A program made the position numbers and the translations under genes. From NCBI GenBank assembly GCA_944387905.1, contig CALXGU010000039.1:1-10429 (forward strand): a stretch of DNA of 10,429 nucleotides, in the 5' to 3' direction. Below are positions 1-6,652 of the stretch, piece after piece. Below the pieces are notes generated by a model. It saw only the letters and a program-made list of their open reading frames with translations, had not been told where the DNA came from and searched no databases. Every line of letters begins with the position of its first letter. The first letter of the stretch is position 1. This DNA comes from an uncultured Clostridia bacterium (GTDB lineage Bacteria; Bacillota; Clostridia; Oscillospirales; QAKW01).

Positions 1-7
1 AAAGTAA

Positions 8-37
8 TAACCGGAAGGCAAAATTGCCTTCCGGTTA
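8..37 (-). terminator. Rho-independent terminator of the marR-ABC operon
   Basis: A perfect inverted repeat has arms at 8-21 and 24-37, with the GC-rich core CCGGAAGGCA facing TGCCTTCCGG. It lies about 55 bases beyond the stop of the minus-strand ABC gene. Read on the minus strand, the hairpin is followed by TTACTTT, a modest T tract that runs into the window edge. No T run follows on the plus strand, so the minus direction is favoured. Confidence 0.7.
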
Positions 38-91
38 CATACCACCCTAAAAACTTCGCTAAGAACACATAGCAAAATATTCGCGATTTTT

Positions 92-1933
92 TTATTTAAA
101 TTGAGAATTATAAAGAGTACTGTAAAACCCGCCTTTTTTCATCAGCTGCTCATGGTTGCCGCTCTCTGTTATCCGTCCCTGCTGTAAAACAAGTATAAGA
201 TCGGCATTTTGTATGGTCGAAAGCCTGTGTGCTATTATAAAGCAAGTCCGACCCTGCATCAGCTTCGCCATTGCCTGCTGGATTTTTATTTCAGTTCTGG
301 AATCGACATTGGATGTCGCCTCGTCAAGAATCAGCATTGTCGATTTTGAGAGCATCGCCCGTGCAATGGTGATAAGCTGTCTCTGTCCCTTTGAAATATT
401 AGTACCGTCATCCGAAAGCACCGTATCATAGCCGTCAGGCAGCCGTTCTATATATGAACTGATGCGCGCAGCCTTGGCAGCATCATAAACCTCCTGAGGC
501 TTCGCGTCCTCTTTGCCGTATATGATATTTTCATATATAGTGCCGTGGAATAACCAAGTATCCTGCAGCATCATTGTATATGCTTTACGAAGTGATTTAC
601 GTGTTATATTGCGATTTTCTGTTCCGTCTACAAAAATTTGACCTATGGTCGGATCGTAAAAACGCATAAGCAGATTGATTATCGTGGTCTTTCCGGCGCC
701 GGTCGGACCTACGATGGCTATTGTTTTGCCGGGCTGTGCGCATACGGAGATATCGTGAAGTATTTCTTTTGAAGGCGTATATCCGAAGCTGATATTTTTA
801 AGTTCCACATGTCCTGAGGCGTCTGTCAGTACCTTTGCGTCTTTGACATCTTCGCTTTCCGGCAGCTCGTCTATTACTTTAAATACGCGCTGAGCTGCCG
901 CAAAGGCAGACTGGAACTCGTTTATTATGTTTGCAAATTCGTTTATCGGTCCTGCAAATTTTCTGGAATACTGTACAAACTGCGCCACACCGCCCAGTGT
1001 TATAAAAAACAGCGACCCGGCCTTGAACAGCCCGCTCTGCGAGTACATAAACAGTATGCCTCCGAATATTGTCACAAGCGATATTGAAAGATTGTTTATA
1101 AAGTTTACCGACGGACCGAGCGTTGCGCCGTAGTACTCCGCGTTATAGTAAGCATCCATGGTATCGGTGTTTCGTTTATCAAAAGCCGCGCCGATTTCTT
1201 TTTCACGGCAATAGGCACGTATCGTTTTGGAGCCTGAAAGCATTTCCTCTGCGTATCCATTGAGTTCACCGAGCTTCTGTGAGCGCTTGCTAAACAGAGG
1301 ACGTACGCGCTTTGACCTGTATCTTGTAAACACTATCGATGCAGGTACCGTGACGGCAAACACCGCGATAAGTGGCTTTGATATCTGCCACATAAAGGCA
1401 AGTGAACCCAAAACGGTGTAAATACTGGTCATTACTTGAACTATATCTTGTGACAACGATGCGTTTACCGTGTCAATATCATATGATACACGGCTGATAA
1501 TATCGCCTGTGGCATGAGTGTCAAAATAGCCGACAGGAAGCGCTGTGAGTTTTTCAAACAGCTGTTTTCGCATAGAGTAAACTATCTTCTGACTCAAATG
1601 TATCATTGTTACAGCAAGCATATAGGATAAAATTGCCGAAAAGCCATAACATATTGCCATTTTGATGACATTTGGCCAAACTTCAACAAAATTGACACCG
1701 CCCGGCGCAGCAATAGCGTCTATGGCATCACCGGAATACTTGGGCCCCAGCAAAGAAAGCTGGTTTGATACAAGAGTCAGAATAATCGCTGTTATAAAAA
1801 GCACCCAATGCCTTATCATGTACCCTCCCAGTCTGAGCATAACACTTTGCGTGGTTTTTCTGTCAAGTTTTTTTTCAGGGCCTATATTAAGCTTTCTGCC
1901 TGACGGAGTGCTTCTGTCAAAACCTTTACTCAA
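92..1933 (-). CDS. ABC exporter half-transporter, catalytically intact subunit
   Basis: This is a 613-residue membrane-domain plus ATPase half-transporter of the multidrug/lipid exporter type, expected to pair with the gene just upstream. The N-terminal part (about 35-340) holds the hydrophobic segments of a six-helix membrane domain. The ATPase domain shows Walker A GPTGAGKT (K415), Q-loop Q457, signature ISKGQ (513-517), Walker B LILDEATS (D537, catalytic E538) and switch H569. The signature carries Lys where the family has Gly (LSGGQ). An ATG at 1990 would also open the frame, but TTG at 1933 is preferred: GGAGGTGA lies 5 bases before it, and it overlaps the upstream stop by only 8 nt, as expected for translational coupling. 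The ATG would overlap the upstream gene by 65 nt with no comparable site. The transported substrate cannot be deduced; export of drugs or toxic compounds is inferred from the MarR-ABC-ABC layout. Confidence 0.93.
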   Translation of the reverse strand: MSKGFDRSTPSGRKLNIGPEKKLDRKTTQSVMLRLGGYMIRHWVLFITAIILTLVSNQLSLLGPKYSGDAIDAIAAPGGVNFVEVWPNVIKMAICYGFSAILSYMLAVTMIHLSQKIVYSMRKQLFEKLTALPVGYFDTHATGDIISRVSYDIDTVNASLSQDIVQVMTSIYTVLGSLAFMWQISKPLIAVFAVTVPASIVFTRYRSKRVRPLFSKRSQKLGELNGYAEEMLSGSKTIRAYCREKEIGAAFDKRNTDTMDAYYNAEYYGATLGPSVNFINNLSISLVTIFGGILFMYSQSGLFKAGSLFFITLGGVAQFVQYSRKFAGPINEFANIINEFQSAFAAAQRVFKVIDELPESEDVKDAKVLTDASGHVELKNISFGYTPSKEILHDISVCAQPGKTIAIVGPTGAGKTTIINLLMRFYDPTIGQIFVDGTENRNITRKSLRKAYTMMLQDTWLFHGTIYENIIYGKEDAKPQEVYDAAKAARISSYIERLPDGYDTVLSDDGTNISKGQRQLITIARAMLSKSTMLILDEATSNVDSRTEIKIQQAMAKLMQGRTCFIIAHRLSTIQNADLILVLQQGRITESGNHEQLMKKGGFYSTLYNSQFK

Positions 1934-3650
1934 CGAAATCACCTCCCATCTGAGATTCACTGATTTCTCTGTATTCCTCGCAATTATCAAGAAGCTGCTG
2001 GTGGTTTCCGCAGCCGATTATTCTCCCTTCATCAAGAACTATTATGCAGTCGCAGCTTTTTACGGAGCTTACACGCTGCGCAACTGTTATTACCGTCGAA
2101 TTTTTCATGTTTTTTGACAGCACTTCCCTGAGATTTGCATCTGTTTTATAGTCAAGGGCAGAAGAACTATCATCCAAAACCAGAATTTGAGGCATAGCCG
2201 CAACGGCTCGCGCAATCAGTATCCGCTGTCTTTGTCCGCCTGAAACATTCGTTCCCTTTTGTGACAGAATATGCTCATAACCGTCCGGAAAAGCCTGTAT
2301 AAAATCATCCGCCTGAGCAATTTTCGCCGCAGTTACTATCTGTTCATGGGACAGTTCGCGCCCGAAGCGTATATTATCTTCTATTGATGCAGAGTATACA
2401 AAATCGCTTTGCAAGGCAACGCCGAACATTTTATGCAACTGCTTTGAAGGATAGGTGCGTATATCTTTGCCGCCTATATATATCGCGCCTTTTCCGACAT
2501 CATAAAATCGCATAAGCAGTTTTATAACTGTAGATTTTCCGCTGCCGGTGGCACCTATTATGCCAAGGCTGCCTCCATATCCGATTTCAAAGCTTATGTC
2601 TGTGACATCATTATGTTTACCCGAATAAGAAAAACTGACATTATCAAATATGATGTGTTTATTGGTTTCTATCGGCTTGAACTGCTCTTTGCTTTTTACT
2701 GTAAGATCCATTGGCGCCGTAACGACTTGCTCTATACGTTTTGCGGACGCAGAGCTTTTCGTATACATCATAAATATTCTTGTCACCGACATCATCGCCA
2801 TGGATATAAGGGTAAAATACTGCATAAAAGCTATTACCGTTTCCGGATCCGACTGATGATTTGCGACTCTTGAAGCGCTCATTGCGACAACTGCTACAAT
2901 TCCTGCGTTCATAAAAAAGGTCATTACTGGATTTGCAAGACCCATTGTTATCCCGGCTTTTTTCTCATCTTTTACAAGAGCTCGGTTTACTTTATCGTAT
3001 CTTTGATGTTCATATTCTGATTTGGAAAGAGCTTTAATGACACGAATGCCCTGAGCGTCTTCTCTGACTACCCGTATCATAGCATCTACTGATTTCTGAA
3101 CTTTTGTATATAACGGCACACCTTTTTTTGATATAAACATAACAGTCACAAACAGTAGAGGCAGTACCGCGATCATTGTAAGGGCGAGATAGCTGTCCAT
3201 AAACAGGGTTATTGCTATTCCTCCTACCAAAAGTATAGGCGCACGTACACCCATTCTCTGCATCATACTTACAAAATTATGGATATTGTATGTATCAGTA
3301 GTTATTCTTGACTCAAGTGACGGAATTGTAAAACTGTCGGTTTGAGCTGCGCTGAGCTCCATAGTTCTTTTAAAGAGGTCATGACGTATATGTTCTGAAA
3401 AGTTTCTTGCGACTTTTGCTGCCATTCTATTGGCGGTGATGTTACAAAAACATGCTGCCAGTGAACATACTATCATTATAACGCCCCATATTATTATCAG
3501 ATTTATCTGTTGCTTTTCAACTACGTTTTTTAATATATAACTTAGGATATAAGGCAGAGCAAGTTCCACTATCGTCCCCAATACTTTTATTGTCAGGCCT
3601 AATATCATTACAGCATAAAAAGGCCGTAAATACTTCATTATAAATTTCAT
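1926..3650 (-). CDS. ABC exporter half-transporter, degenerate-site subunit
   Basis: This 574-residue half-transporter has a membrane domain (about 10-300) followed by an ATPase domain (about 330-565). Walker A is GATGSGKS (K372), Q-loop Q414, and the signature VSGGQ (469-473) is canonical. Walker B reads LVLDDSS, so Asp494 stands where the catalytic Glu is expected, and the switch position reads VAQR, Gln525 in place of His. These two changes mark the degenerate-site partner of heterodimeric exporters such as TM287/288, BmrCD and LmrCD. The neighbour at 92-1933 supplies the intact Walker B and switch His, and this protein supplies the intact signature for that site. The ATG at 3650 overlaps the marR stop as ATGA, with a run of Gs (AAGGGGGGG) just upstream as ribosome binding site. 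The substrate is unknown. Confidence 0.93.
   Translation of the reverse strand: MKFIMKYLRPFYAVMILGLTIKVLGTIVELALPYILSYILKNVVEKQQINLIIIWGVIMIVCSLAACFCNITANRMAAKVARNFSEHIRHDLFKRTMELSAAQTDSFTIPSLESRITTDTYNIHNFVSMMQRMGVRAPILLVGGIAITLFMDSYLALTMIAVLPLLFVTVMFISKKGVPLYTKVQKSVDAMIRVVREDAQGIRVIKALSKSEYEHQRYDKVNRALVKDEKKAGITMGLANPVMTFFMNAGIVAVVAMSASRVANHQSDPETVIAFMQYFTLISMAMMSVTRIFMMYTKSSASAKRIEQVVTAPMDLTVKSKEQFKPIETNKHIIFDNVSFSYSGKHNDVTDISFEIGYGGSLGIIGATGSGKSTVIKLLMRFYDVGKGAIYIGGKDIRTYPSKQLHKMFGVALQSDFVYSASIEDNIRFGRELSHEQIVTAAKIAQADDFIQAFPDGYEHILSQKGTNVSGGQRQRILIARAVAAMPQILVLDDSSSALDYKTDANLREVLSKNMKNSTVITVAQRVSSVKSCDCIIVLDEGRIIGCGNHQQLLDNCEEYREISESQMGGDFVE
1939..1946 (-). promoter_or_regulatory. Ribosome binding site deciding a TTG start
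   Basis: On the minus strand GGAGGTGA ends 5 bases before TTG at 1933. It sits inside the last codons of the upstream ABC gene. It is the main reason to start the downstream ABC protein at TTG rather than at the ATG at 1990. Confidence 0.75.
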
Positions 3651-4087
3651 ACATCGCCCCCCCTTGAATTGACATAGCCTATTGCCCTCTCAGACACGTA
3701 ACTGAGCAGCTGTCGAAATTGTTCTATCTGCTGTTCTGTCAGCCCGTCTGTCAGATATGCATTACAATCATCTGTTATCTGTCTGATTTTAGGGTAAAGC
3801 TGCGTCATTTTATCAGTAGGGTAAACATTTATGACTCGCCTGTCTGTTTTACTCTGACGCCTTACAACATATCCGTTTTCCTCAAGAAAATTGATCTTTC
3901 TTGTAACATTGCTTTTGTTTATGTAAATATTTTGTGCCAGTTCATCCTGAGATACGCCCGGATTGTTGCAGATGGTAAGTATATAACTGTGATATACTGC
4001 TCCCAGCTCACTGCTCCCCAGCTTATCTGCACGATACATGCCAGCACATCTGGCTATTATATTTATGTGCCGAATCAAAGATCTCAT
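3647..4087 (-). CDS. MarR-family transcriptional repressor
   Basis: A 146-residue winged-helix protein of usual MarR length. Helix-turn-helix residues lie at about 45-70 (VSQDELAQNIYINKSNVTRK). The wing follows at 75-90 with the K-x-DRR pattern (D82, R83, R84). A C-terminal dimerisation helix region follows (about 95-140). The frame is open back to a TTG at 4150, but the ATG at 4087 is chosen because GGGAG lies 6 bases before it, and because the upstream TTGACA is the -35 box of the gene's own promoter, so those codons are not transcribed. It is first in an operon with two ABC half-transporters, overlapping the next gene by 4 nt. It probably represses the operon and itself through the palindrome at 4103-4124 and is released by a ligand, perhaps a transported compound; the ligand is not deducible. 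Confidence 0.92.
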   Translation of the reverse strand: MRSLIRHINIIARCAGMYRADKLGSSELGAVYHSYILTICNNPGVSQDELAQNIYINKSNVTRKINFLEENGYVVRRQSKTDRRVINVYPTDKMTQLYPKIRQITDDCNAYLTDGLTEQQIEQFRQLLSYVSERAIGYVNSRGGDV

Positions 4088-4093
4088 ACTTTT

Positions 4094-4098
4094 CTCCC
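4094..4098 (-). promoter_or_regulatory. Ribosome binding site deciding the marR start
   Basis: GGGAG on the minus strand lies 6 bases before ATG 4087. It supports this start over the in-frame TTG at 4150, which is part of the promoter. Confidence 0.65.
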
Positions 4099-4102
4099 AA
4101 TC

Positions 4103-4124
4103 AATAGTTGCATACGCAACTATT
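4103..4124. promoter_or_regulatory. Probable MarR operator palindrome
   Basis: Perfect 9-bp arms, AATAGTTGC (4103-4111) and GCAACTATT (4116-4124), are separated by ATAC. The site overlaps the -10 box and the predicted start point of the minus-strand marR promoter, and lies about 30 bp upstream of the plus-strand -35 box. Size, symmetry and position fit a MarR dimer site that blocks RNA polymerase. Binding itself is inferred. Confidence 0.75.
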
Positions 4125-4150
4125 TTACTATTGCCAAATGCAAATGTCAA
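4122..4150 (-). promoter_or_regulatory. Sigma-A promoter of the marR-ABC operon
   Basis: On the minus strand TTGACA (4150-4145) is followed by a 17-bp spacer and TAAAAT (4127-4122). The -35 box is consensus and the -10 box has one mismatch. The start point would fall near 4115, giving a leader of about 28 nt before the marR ATG. Confidence 0.8.
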
Positions 4151-4152
4151 TA

Positions 4153-4180
4153 TTGACAGTAAATATTTTAGTAATATAAT
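4153..4180 (+). promoter_or_regulatory. Consensus sigma-A promoter of the histidine-phosphatase gene
   Basis: TTGACA (4153-4158), a 16-bp spacer and TATAAT (4175-4180) match consensus in both hexamers. Transcription would start near 4187, just before the ribosome binding site, leaving a very short leader. Its -35 box is mirrored by the marR -35 box on the other strand. Confidence 0.85.
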
Positions 4181-4188
4181 ATAACAGT

Positions 4189-4194
4189 AAGGGG
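4189..4194 (+). promoter_or_regulatory. Ribosome binding site deciding the phosphatase start
   Basis: AAGGGG lies 8 bases before ATG 4203 but only 2 bases before ATG 4197, so the second ATG is the better start. Confidence 0.6.
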
Positions 4195-4202
4195 AAATGA
4201 GA

Positions 4203-4844
4203 ATGGAAAATTTATCAAAAACAAAGCTTATTCTTATCAGGCACGGTCAAAGCATGGCAAATCTAAACGGTATTTTTGCGGGGCATACAGATATGCCTCT
4301 GTCTGATGACGGTTTAAAGCAAGCTAAAATTACAGCTGAATATTTAAAAAATGAAAAAATAAATATAATATATTCCAGTGATCTATCAAGAGCTTATGAT
4401 ACAGCCTTAGAAATAGCAGCTTATCATTCCTGCCCGATAATAAAAGAGCCTCGGCTTCGGGAGATGTACGGCGGTGTTTGGGAAGGAAAGACGTATTCTG
4501 AAATATCGATACTATTCCCCGATGTATATAGTATTTGGGAAAATAATATAGGTCTTGTCGCTCTGCCGGAAGGTGAAAATACAAGCTTACTCCAGAAAAG
4601 AATATACGAATGTATAAAAAGTATTGCAGAAAATAATATCGGAAAAACTGTATGCATAGTTACACATGCCATGGCAATGCGTGCATTCTGTGCCGTTATA
4701 ACCGGAAAGACCAAAGATGCTTTTAAAAGTATTCCCTGGGCTCCGAATGCTTCGATTACCACAGTGATATTTAAAAATAATGTTTTTACTTTAGAAAAAT
4801 ACGGTTTTGATGTAAATGATACCGAAATAAAGCCGTCCCGATAA
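4203..4844 (+). CDS. Histidine phosphatase (phosphoglycerate mutase-like) family protein
   Basis: A 213-residue cytoplasmic enzyme of the histidine phosphatase superfamily, usual length for the cobalamin-phosphatase/GpmB-like group. The signature LIRHGQS gives R13 and the phospho-accepting H14. The second Arg of the pocket is in SSDLSRA (R63), the acid/base Glu is in LREMYGGVWEG (E87), and the second His is in VTHAMAM (H155). All core catalytic residues are present, so it should be an active phosphatase or mutase. The substrate is not determined by these motifs; alternatives include alpha-ribazole phosphate and sugar or nucleotide phosphates. It is transcribed alone from its own strong promoter, divergent from the MarR-ABC operon, and MarR could influence it because the operator lies close by. 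There are two in-frame ATGs (4197 and 4203); spacing favours 4203. The stop codon lies inside its terminator hairpin. Confidence 0.9.
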   Translation: MENLSKTKLILIRHGQSMANLNGIFAGHTDMPLSDDGLKQAKITAEYLKNEKINIIYSSDLSRAYDTALEIAAYHSCPIIKEPRLREMYGGVWEGKTYSEISILFPDVYSIWENNIGLVALPEGENTSLLQKRIYECIKSIAENNIGKTVCIVTHAMAMRAFCAVITGKTKDAFKSIPWAPNASITTVIFKNNVFTLEKYGFDVNDTEIKPSR

Positions 4845-4860
4845 TGTTCGGGACGGCTTT
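4829..4860. terminator. Bidirectional rho-independent terminator
   Basis: A 12-bp perfect stem (4829-4840 with 4849-4860; core GCCGTCCCG) has an 8-nt loop. On the plus strand it ends in CTTTTG after the phosphatase gene, whose last codons form the left arm. On the minus strand it is followed by TTTATTTC, so it can also end the convergent flavoprotein pair that stops at 4900. Confidence 0.85.
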
Positions 4861-4899
4861 TGAGTTGAAGTAATCAAGTATAAATTGTTTTTGAGTGCG

Positions 4900-5505
4900 C
4901 TATTCTTCAATGTTCATAGTTTCCATCTGTTCTTTTGTAATGCCGTTTTTCTTTCCGTAATTTATCCAATAAGCAGTGGAAGCTTTTAAAAACATTTTAG
5001 AAGAGATAGGCATGGTAGTCTGCAATATACAATATTTGGCACAAGCAATAGATGACGCTAATTTTTTGATTTTTCTATTCACCAATATCTTAAACGGAGT
5101 CGTTAATATAGCTTCTCCGCTGCCTATTTTTAAAACAGAGCCAAAACGATAACCGTTTTGGTGACAAAATAACTTCATCATACTTACTGCCGTATTATTT
5201 TGACTGTATTCCAAAAATCCACAATTAACCAATACAGACACGACCGGTTTGTTCTTAGGCGGATTTTCCTCGAGTGTTTTTAAAAAGTTCAGCAACGTGA
5301 CAGGAATGCCATCCGCATATAAAGGAAAAACAAATAATATATCCGAAAATTCTTCTGATTTGCCGCATAGTTGGATGTGATTTGTTTTTGATATATTGAA
5401 ATATTCCGTTTTACATTTGCATTTTTCAGAGAATATAGTTGCGTAGCGTTTAGAATTCGATTTTGGAGCTCTAGGACTGCCGTTTAAAATCATAATGCTT
5501 CCCAT
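4900..5505 (-). CDS. Flavodoxin-fold NAD(P)H-dependent oxidoreductase
   Basis: A 201-residue protein of the flavodoxin-like/FMN reductase fold. The N-terminal strand runs into ILNGSPR (6-12), the phosphate-binding loop of NADPH-dependent FMN reductases. FPLYADGIP (60-68) and VNCGF (93-97) are the further flavin-site segments expected for this fold. The C-terminal part (about 135-200, ending near YGKKNGITKEQ) resembles the tail of clostridial flavodoxin-family proteins that occur next to a Cys-motif partner. It overlaps the upstream partner by 16 nt, and GAGGTGG lies 4 bases before ATG 5505, so translation is probably coupled. A later ATG (codon 5) would match the usual MxILNGSPR start but is badly spaced. 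It is probably cytoplasmic and FMN-binding; electron donor and acceptor are unknown. Confidence 0.75.
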   Translation of the reverse strand: MGSIMILNGSPRAPKSNSKRYATIFSEKCKCKTEYFNISKTNHIQLCGKSEEFSDILFVFPLYADGIPVTLLNFLKTLEENPPKNKPVVSVLVNCGFLEYSQNNTAVSMMKLFCHQNGYRFGSVLKIGSGEAILTTPFKILVNRKIKKLASSIACAKYCILQTTMPISSKMFLKASTAYWINYGKKNGITKEQMETMNIEE

Positions 5506-6002
5506 TTTTCCACCTCATCAGAAACTGTTTGTTCTAACTGTGACTCAGCTGTAAAAATAATCCTGTATTTTTCAAAGTTCATATTAAGAGCATTTCTTGC
5601 TACAAGCTTTTTAAATACGTCCTTTTCATCATCGGCGATATCACCGTAGGCGATGATCACAGCATTTTTCAGCGCTACTTGGCGCTGCACATGATGTGTT
5701 TGTCCGTCTACAAGTCGTATAAAAGCCTGCTGTATCGGGATTGCTCGTTCTAACATCGTTTTCATTATGGCATCATATCCACCGTACTTTATCCGACTAA
5801 CATAAAGTAATTTATTGCTTTTTGCAATAGCAGGGTAAATTTTAACCGCATCATCACGAATAACACATTTTCCGGGCGTTTTTGTCCAGCAGCCGAAACA
5901 ACCAACACAATTATTTATTTTTAACGATGATAAATCAATGAATTCAACATCATCCTCTTCAATCTCTAAATTTAAGGGCCTATCGCTCAAAATGAGTTTC
6001 AA
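5490..6002 (-). CDS. Flavodoxin-family protein with iron-sulfur-flavoprotein-like Cys motif
   Basis: A 170-residue protein whose clearest mark is the cluster C32-x2-C35-x2-C38-x7-C46 in the stretch NCVGCFGCWTKTPGKC. This spacing matches the compact CX2CX2CX4-7C motif of iron-sulfur flavoproteins, so a [4Fe-4S] cluster is possible, although many flavodoxin-family proteins carry a similar motif without proven clusters. The segment VSRIKYGGYDAIMKTMLERAI (68-88, shown here in part of its length) resembles the loop and helix after the central strand of this fold. The usual N-terminal GSPR-type phosphate loop is absent, whereas the overlapping downstream gene has one. It starts at TTG, with GAGGT 7 bases upstream; no ATG near the N-terminus fits. 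It is first of a two-gene operon driven by the promoter at 6062-6091. A redox role is likely; the substrate is unknown. Confidence 0.75.
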   Translation of the reverse strand: MKLILSDRPLNLEIEEDDVEFIDLSSLKINNCVGCFGCWTKTPGKCVIRDDAVKIYPAIAKSNKLLYVSRIKYGGYDAIMKTMLERAIPIQQAFIRLVDGQTHHVQRQVALKNAVIIAYGDIADDEKDVFKKLVARNALNMNFEKYRIIFTAESQLEQTVSDEVEKWEAL

Positions 6003-6009
6003 TTTTTAT

Positions 6010-6014
6010 ACCTC
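6010..6014 (-). promoter_or_regulatory. Ribosome binding site supporting a TTG start
   Basis: GAGGT on the minus strand lies 7 bases before TTG 6002, the only well-placed start for the Cys-motif flavoprotein. Confidence 0.55.
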
Positions 6015-6061
6015 GCTTAATTTTAAAAACTTTTTTATGTTTAACTTCTATTCTGTTTTAT

Positions 6062-6091
6062 ATTATAAATGAAAAATTCAAATCACGTCAA
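6062..6091 (-). promoter_or_regulatory. Probable sigma-A promoter of the flavoprotein pair
   Basis: On the minus strand TTGACG (6091-6086), an 18-bp spacer and TATAAT (6067-6062). The leader to the TTG start at 6002 would be about 50 nt. The spacer is one base longer than optimal, but both hexamers are strong. Confidence 0.6.
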
Positions 6092-6320
6092 CAATTATCT
6101 TAAAGAGTTTTTGCTTTGCGTTTATAAAAATACACCTGTGATTTTGACTATATTTTCTCTATTTTCTAAATAAGATTTACGACAGCAAGCTGATAATATA
6201 CTTCATATACACGGAAAAACAGTCTCATTATTTACTTTATCGGCAGCTATAATAGTACCGTTTTCAGCCCTGGCACGAAAGTAAAATATATTTGACAACT
6301 ACACAATGAGGCACACTTAA
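6092..6320. other. AT-rich intergenic stretch without a recognised gene
   Basis: With the promoter at 6062-6091, this completes a gap of more than 300 bases between the flavoprotein TTG start and the doubtful ORF at 6321. I see no hairpin terminator, tRNA or repeat. TTGACT at 6144 with TAAATA 17 bases later, and TATAAT at 6248 without a good -35 box, are too weak to call as promoters. Confidence 0.4.
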
Positions 6321-6542
6321 ATGACCACTATACTTGTAATATGGATACATAGATATTATATGTCATATAAAAAATATTCCAATGCCGTGGATGACCTGAT
6401 CATCAGATTTTCAAACGCAAAGCTGAAGAAAGATCTTAGTAAAATAAAATGCGAACCGGAGAAAGTGAAACTGCTTTTTCTGGATTTTTTGTATAATCTT
6501 AGGAGCAGACTGTTTATATCCGCTGAAAGAAGGTTTCATTAG
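6321..6542 (+). CDS. Doubtful small ORF, hypothetical protein
   Basis: A 73-codon ORF opening with a short hydrophobic stretch (TTILVIWI) and continuing as a Lys-rich, probably helical region. I recognise no family. GAGG lies 9 bases before the ATG, which follows immediately after an in-frame stop. It has no clear promoter and no neighbour within an operon distance that would explain it. It could be a genuine small protein, the remains of a larger decayed gene, or chance in AT-rich DNA. The protein has some charged patterning (KKDLSKIKCEPEKVK), which keeps it worth listing. Confidence 0.3.
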   Translation: MTTILVIWIHRYYMSYKKYSNAVDDLIIRFSNAKLKKDLSKIKCEPEKVKLLFLDFLYNLRSRLFISAERRFH

Positions 6543-6589
6543 GAAAATCCCTATAAACCAAAATAATCAGATATTTTAAATAAGTATAA

Positions 6590-6604
6590 CTAACGCTTAG
6601 ACAT
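6590..6604. promoter_or_regulatory. Candidate regulator box upstream of lysR
   Basis: CTAACGCTTAGACAT contains the short palindrome CTAA-CGC-TTAG, a typical size for the core of a LysR-type target. It lies about 50 bp before the lysR start. TAA-N3-TTAGACAT recurs in the same orientation at 7541-7554, in the merR promoter region. A role in lysR autoregulation is inferred from position and repetition. Confidence 0.45.
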
Positions 6605-6652
6605 GTTGTATTCGAAGGAAATTTATGTTAAACTATATATGGAGGTGCTTAT

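Noticed and set aside
1934..1990. N-terminal extension of the downstream ABC protein from ATG 1990
   Set aside because: It would overlap the upstream gene by 65 nt without a good ribosome binding site, while TTG 1933 has a near-perfect one.
1662..2117. Plus-strand ORF of 151 codons across the junction of the two ABC genes
   Set aside because: It is a frame shadow of two well-supported minus-strand genes, with no recognisable domain or promoter.
4088..4150. N-terminal extension of MarR from TTG 4150
   Set aside because: The TTG is the -35 box of the gene's own promoter, and the extension has no ribosome binding site. The start at 4087 has one and fits the usual MarR length.
6144..6172. Possible plus-strand promoter TTGACT-17-TAAATA
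   Set aside because: The -10 match is weak, AT-rich DNA yields such matches by chance, and no convincing gene follows closely.
6270..6290. TGGCACG resembling half of a sigma-54 promoter
   Set aside because: The matching TTGCA-type -12 element is absent at the required spacing, and no sigma-54 activator is nearby.
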